NCBI GenBank assembly: GCA_964554385.1
Contig: CAZKOM010000024.1
Coordinates: 1-25,704 of the forward strand
Origin: JAGKXC01 sp964554385
Lineage (GTDB): Bacteria > Bacteroidota > Bacteroidia > NS11-12g > UBA955
Direction: 5' to 3'
DNA: 25,704 nt
Shown: positions 22,747 through 25,704 of the stretch, piece by piece
How positions within the stretch are numbered: the stretch's first letter is position 1
Layout: each line of letters begins with the position of its first letter
The notes under the pieces: model-generated
What the model was told of the DNA's origin: nothing
What the model saw: only the letters and a program-made list of their open reading frames with translations
The model's database searches: none
Translations under genes and position numbers: made by a program

Positions 22747-25300
22747 TTTTGTCTGCGTTCAAAATTTCATGCAATTTACTCGTTAATCTATCCTCTTCGT
22801 TGCTTTCATTCGTTCTAAAACGGAGGAGTGGAAAATTATACTTAGCCAATATTCCTTCTTTCATTTTGTCTCTATCCGATTGCTTCGTTCCCGCTTTGTG
22901 AAATTCAAATCCATCGACTTCAATCCCAAGTACAGGAGATTTTCCAAGTTTGTTGTATATTAAAAAATCAATATGAGTGAACGGATTTGATGCATACTTT
23001 ATTTCATTATTATCCAATTTAGAGAAATCTTTAATGAGCTGTCTAAGAGGGAAATGCATTAGAACATCAAATTTTAATAATTTATCATCCGACAAAATTC
23101 GTTTAATCAAACCAAACATTAAATTTTCACTATCAAACAAGGATACCTTGCCTGATTTTCTAATAAATTTCACTCTTTCATTTTCATATCCTTTATAAAG
23201 CAAATCAAAAATTGATCTTAATTCACTTTCAACCAGTGAGAAATTATTATATTCAATGTACTTAATCAAGTCTGCAATGTTATTATCCTTTTCATTGTTA
23301 TTTCCATTAACAACTACAATCAGTTGTTCTATTGCCCTTGAAACAGCAACATTTAACCGATTGGGATTATCTGTAAAATCTGAAATTTCGTTATCAACAG
23401 TAGAAAGTATAATTACTTGATTTTCCCTTCCTTGAAATTTATCTACTGTGTCTGCTTTTATTGATGTTCCCTGAAATGTCCGCTGTAATGCGTTAGTTTG
23501 ATTTCTGTAAGGTGTTACTATACCTAAATCTACATGTTCAAGTTTTTCTTTAGGGATGATTTCATGTTTGATTATATCTATTTGACGTTGATTCATTAGA
23601 TCCCTTGCGTGATTCCCCATTGTTGTTTTATAAACAATAAGAGGCTGACGCTTATCGGTGTATTCCGAATGAATAATTAGTTGATCATTATAAAATTTCT
23701 TATTGCAAAACTCAATGATTTTGGGGTGGCATCGATAGTGTTCTCTTAATAATGTTCTGGGAATTGTTGGAAATAATTCAAGAATAGAAGACAACAAACT
23801 ATGATTTGAATAACGATAGGGTTTTAGCAAATTATAAGAGTTAAAAACTAAATCAGATTTTTCTCGAAAATGACGATCAATTACATTGGGTAACTGCTTC
23901 AAATCGCCAACAATTACAGCTCGTTTCGCACACGATAAAGCAAGTGCACCTGTTGCTAAATCAACCTGAGATGATTCGTCAACAATCACATAATCGTACG
24001 AGATTTTTTCAGACAAACTCTGTCTTAACGAGTAGGTTGTACTTAGGACAACGGGATAATCCTTAATGAAGTCATTTGATTTATTACGCAATTCTGAAAT
24101 AGTGTAGGATTGTCGTTTTTGATTATTATACTTTTTGTATAATTCTGCTTGGAGAAGTTTCATAGACAATTGAGTGTAGTCTTTCATTTTGGTGTTAAAT
24201 GAAAACTCTTTTAATGAGTTTCCCAAAAATTCAATTCGCGCTGATAGTTCTCTAATTTTTACAGGATAATATTTTAATTGTATGTTGTAAATTATTTGAT
24301 CAAGAGCATTGGTAAACAATGATTTGTCCTTAATTCCGTATTTCAATCTAAAAAAGAATCTCTTAATCCAGCTGATTCTCTGTTGCTGATGCACAAGAGC
24401 TTCTAATTCAACCCAAAATCTAAGTATTTTATCCGCCGATATATTGCTTTTAAAATTGAAACTCTGCTCGATTTTATCTTTATGTATTTCTTTGAAATGT
24501 TGGTATTCGGTTTCAATATTTTCGTACTGAAGTCTTAACAATGCCAATTCATTTTTCTTCTCCAGATTTTCAGAAATTTGAGCAAAGAGTGATTGTAATT
24601 TTTCTTTATGATTTTGCTTTATGCTGTCGGACAAATTGAATTTCGACAAATCGGGAATTTCTTTTTGTGAATCAACGAACTCTTTCTTATTCTGAGAGTT
24701 CCCTAACAGTGCGGCAATAAATTCAATGCCATGCTTTTCAAGTTTTTCATAAACATTACGTGTTGCAGCATTATTACTTGATACAACCGCAACAGTTCGT
24801 CCGTTCAATACAGCATTTGCAATAATATTAAGAATAGTTTGCGTTTTCCCTGTACCGGGAGGCCCCTCTATTACAGTCAGATTATGTAAAAATGCTTTAT
24901 TCACTGCTTCTCTTTGACTTAGATTAAAGCCAAATGGGAAGAAATCTGGATTTATTGAATTATTCTTGAGATTAACTAAAGTACCATTTAAATACGTCGA
25001 TAATACGCAATCCTGAGAAATCTGCTCAATACTTTGATAACTTCTCGAAAGAAAATTTTCCCCTTCTTCGGTCTTTAATCCAACGGTATCCGCAAGTTCT
25101 TTTAAATAATTAAAAACGTTTAATGCCTTATCACTAGAAACGGCTGTTTTTACAATTTTGGCTCTTGTTCTGCCATAAAAAAATTCCTTATTCCCATTTT
25201 TAAATACAACAGCTATTTTGTCGCCTTTGAAATAATACTTAGCAATTCTGTCGGTTTCGTCTTTGTCGTCGATATATATCAATTCCCTTTTTAGAGACAT
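22730..25300 (-). CDS. SF1 helicase fused to a Vsr/DUF559-like nuclease domain
   Basis: An 856-residue DNA/RNA helicase of the Upf1/Dna2-like group of superfamily 1. Motif I is GPPGTGKTQT (146-155), motif II DESS (441-444) and motif III GDLKQLP (465-471). YRCHP (522-526), VTPYRNQ (595-601), DKFQGRE (620-626) and NVAVSRA (650-656) complete the core. A long charged helical insert (about 205-410) splits motifs Ia and II. The last ~120 residues look like a DUF559/DUF2726/Vsr-type PD-(D/E)xK nuclease: HIDFLIY (D778), GIEVDG (E794, D796), H801, SDRDKMK and LLRFRTNE. Helicase-nuclease fusions of this style often belong to phage-defence loci. The N-terminus (1-130) is uncharacterised. It is visibly more AT-rich than the left part of the window. 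Confidence 0.88.
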   Translation of the reverse strand: MSLKRELIYIDDKDETDRIAKYYFKGDKIAVVFKNGNKEFFYGRTRAKIVKTAVSSDKALNVFNYLKELADTVGLKTEEGENFLSRSYQSIEQISQDCVLSTYLNGTLVNLKNNSINPDFFPFGFNLSQREAVNKAFLHNLTVIEGPPGTGKTQTILNIIANAVLNGRTVAVVSSNNAATRNVYEKLEKHGIEFIAALLGNSQNKKEFVDSQKEIPDLSKFNLSDSIKQNHKEKLQSLFAQISENLEKKNELALLRLQYENIETEYQHFKEIHKDKIEQSFNFKSNISADKILRFWVELEALVHQQQRISWIKRFFFRLKYGIKDKSLFTNALDQIIYNIQLKYYPVKIRELSARIEFLGNSLKEFSFNTKMKDYTQLSMKLLQAELYKKYNNQKRQSYTISELRNKSNDFIKDYPVVLSTTYSLRQSLSEKISYDYVIVDESSQVDLATGALALSCAKRAVIVGDLKQLPNVIDRHFREKSDLVFNSYNLLKPYRYSNHSLLSSILELFPTIPRTLLREHYRCHPKIIEFCNKKFYNDQLIIHSEYTDKRQPLIVYKTTMGNHARDLMNQRQIDIIKHEIIPKEKLEHVDLGIVTPYRNQTNALQRTFQGTSIKADTVDKFQGRENQVIILSTVDNEISDFTDNPNRLNVAVSRAIEQLIVVVNGNNNEKDNNIADLIKYIEYNNFSLVESELRSIFDLLYKGYENERVKFIRKSGKVSLFDSENLMFGLIKRILSDDKLLKFDVLMHFPLRQLIKDFSKLDNNEIKYASNPFTHIDFLIYNKLGKSPVLGIEVDGFEFHKAGTKQSDRDKMKEGILAKYNFPLLRFRTNESNEEDRLTSKLHEILNADKNGNKN

Positions 25301-25347
25301 TTATATTATTCTTTTTAGGTAGTCTATCACTTCACCAATCAAACATC

Positions 25348-25382
25348 AAATAGTATAGTAATATTTAATTTCCATACTATTT
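25348..25382. repeat. 9-bp perfect inverted repeat upstream of the helicase-nuclease gene
   Basis: AAATAGTAT (25348-25356) and ATACTATTT (25374-25382) are perfect complements with 17 bases between. Their centres are 26 bases apart, about 2.5 helical turns, and the nearer half lies 48 bases upstream of the helicase ATG. The layout suits a dimeric repressor at the helicase promoter. A regulator gene is not visible in the window. Confidence 0.5.
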
Positions 25383-25513
25383 CTTTTACGATTTTAGTCA
25401 AAATTCTATTAATTTTACAATAATTCACCTAATGATAATCTGCAACTATTGTCTGTTAAATCACAGTGATAATAAAGAACAAGTTATCAAAAATCACTAC
25501 ATTGACTTAGAAT

Positions 25514-25528
25514 GTGCGTTAAGCGCAC
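25514..25528. terminator. Short GC hairpin after the right-edge gene, possible weak terminator
   Basis: GTGCG (25514-25518) pairs with CGCAC (25524-25528), with one further G-U pair inside. It lies 24 bases beyond the stop codon of the minus-strand gene at the right edge. No T run follows, so termination is doubtful. Confidence 0.3.
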
Positions 25529-25552
25529 TGGACAGCCCTATTTCGCTAGTAA

Positions 25553-25704
25553 TTATTCAAGGTCTGTATCTGGCCATTTATCCATGAATTTTGGGATGTA
25601 CCGAAGTCTTAACGTGAATGAGTTTCTATCCGTTTTTGTGTTGAATTGAAAACCATACATCAGGTCCAGTTTAAAATCACGCAATCTATCTTTTCGTAAC
25701 CATG
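25553..25704 (-). CDS. 3' end of a gene cut by the right window edge
   Basis: Reading leftwards from 25702, an open frame gives 49 codons and a TAA at 25553-25555. It begins WLRKDRLRDFKLDLMYGF and ends LRLRYIPKFMDKWPDTDLE. Alternating polar and hydrophobic residues (FKLDLMYGFQF and NSFTLRLRYI) suggest two beta strands joined by a turn at NTKTDRN, as in barrel or jelly-roll proteins. The other two minus-strand frames have stops within this stretch. The family cannot be told from this fragment. It is oriented like the helicase gene and separated from it by about 250 bases. Confidence 0.55.
   Translation of the reverse strand, partial: WLRKDRLRDFKLDLMYGFQFNTKTDRNSFTLRLRYIPKFMDKWPDTDLE

Larger units (their letters stand above)
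25301..25552. other. Intergenic region upstream of the helicase-nuclease gene
   Basis: 252 AT-rich bases with a 9-bp inverted repeat (25348-25382) close to the helicase start and a short GC hairpin (25514-25528) near the end of the next gene. No convincing TAnnTTTG element and no reading frame were found. Confidence 0.5.

Noticed and set aside
1..25704. CRISPR array, tRNA, rRNA, insertion sequence, attachment site
   Set aside because: I saw no regularly spaced identical repeats, no cloverleaf with a tRNA core, no rRNA segments and no transposase or integrase frame.

Overview
The window looks like chromosomal DNA of a Bacteroidota species. The evidence is a Bacteroidota-style ATP synthase operon (bactofilin, AtpZ and a small membrane protein ahead of atpB-E-F-H-A), a PorW/SprE-like lipoprotein of the type IX secretion and gliding system, the alternative Bacteroidota GlmU-like enzyme, the short Bacteroidota arginine decarboxylase, and promoter elements of the TAnnTTTG type. 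Shine-Dalgarno sequences are mostly absent. The order within the phylum cannot be fixed from the sequence alone.

Positions 1-5110 (minus strand) are one tight transcription unit. In reading order it holds a membrane/coiled-coil protein resembling the N-terminus of an M23 peptidase, a bactofilin, AtpZ, a four-helix AtpI-like protein, atpB, atpE, atpF, atpH and atpA, which runs off the left edge. atpE is preceded by an A/C-rich unstructured leader and followed by a strong hairpin with a U tract. Both would favour more c subunit than its neighbours.

Positions 5167-10284 (plus strand) read divergently from it: a large PorW/SprE-like TPR lipoprotein and then a class A penicillin-binding protein. 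Next come ribosomal protein L31 type B with a clear promoter and terminator, the GlmU-like nucleotidyltransferase/acetyltransferase, a Bacteroidota lipoprotein with membrane helices, and an arginine-decarboxylase-like PLP enzyme. That enzyme's 3' end holds a degenerate 15-16 bp tandem repeat that also forms a terminator-like hairpin.

Positions 14940-20816 (minus strand) are probably another operon: 2[4Fe-4S] ferredoxin, NlpC/P60 hydrolase, an uncharacterised 150-aa protein, an uncharacterised 852-aa lipoprotein with a leucine-rich N-terminal part, and a sodium:solute symporter. The first four genes touch or overlap. A YfcE-like phosphoesterase reads divergently from the ferredoxin and ends at a bidirectional terminator facing a secreted protein built from APTS repeats.

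Positions 21992-25704 are visibly more AT-rich and look accessory. They carry an SF1 helicase fused to a Vsr/DUF559-like nuclease domain, overlapped by a START/SRPBCC-like gene. A 9-bp inverted repeat lies just upstream of the helicase, and the 3' end of a further minus-strand gene sits at the right edge. This helicase-nuclease/SRPBCC pair is the best candidate for a little-described, possibly defensive, system in the window.
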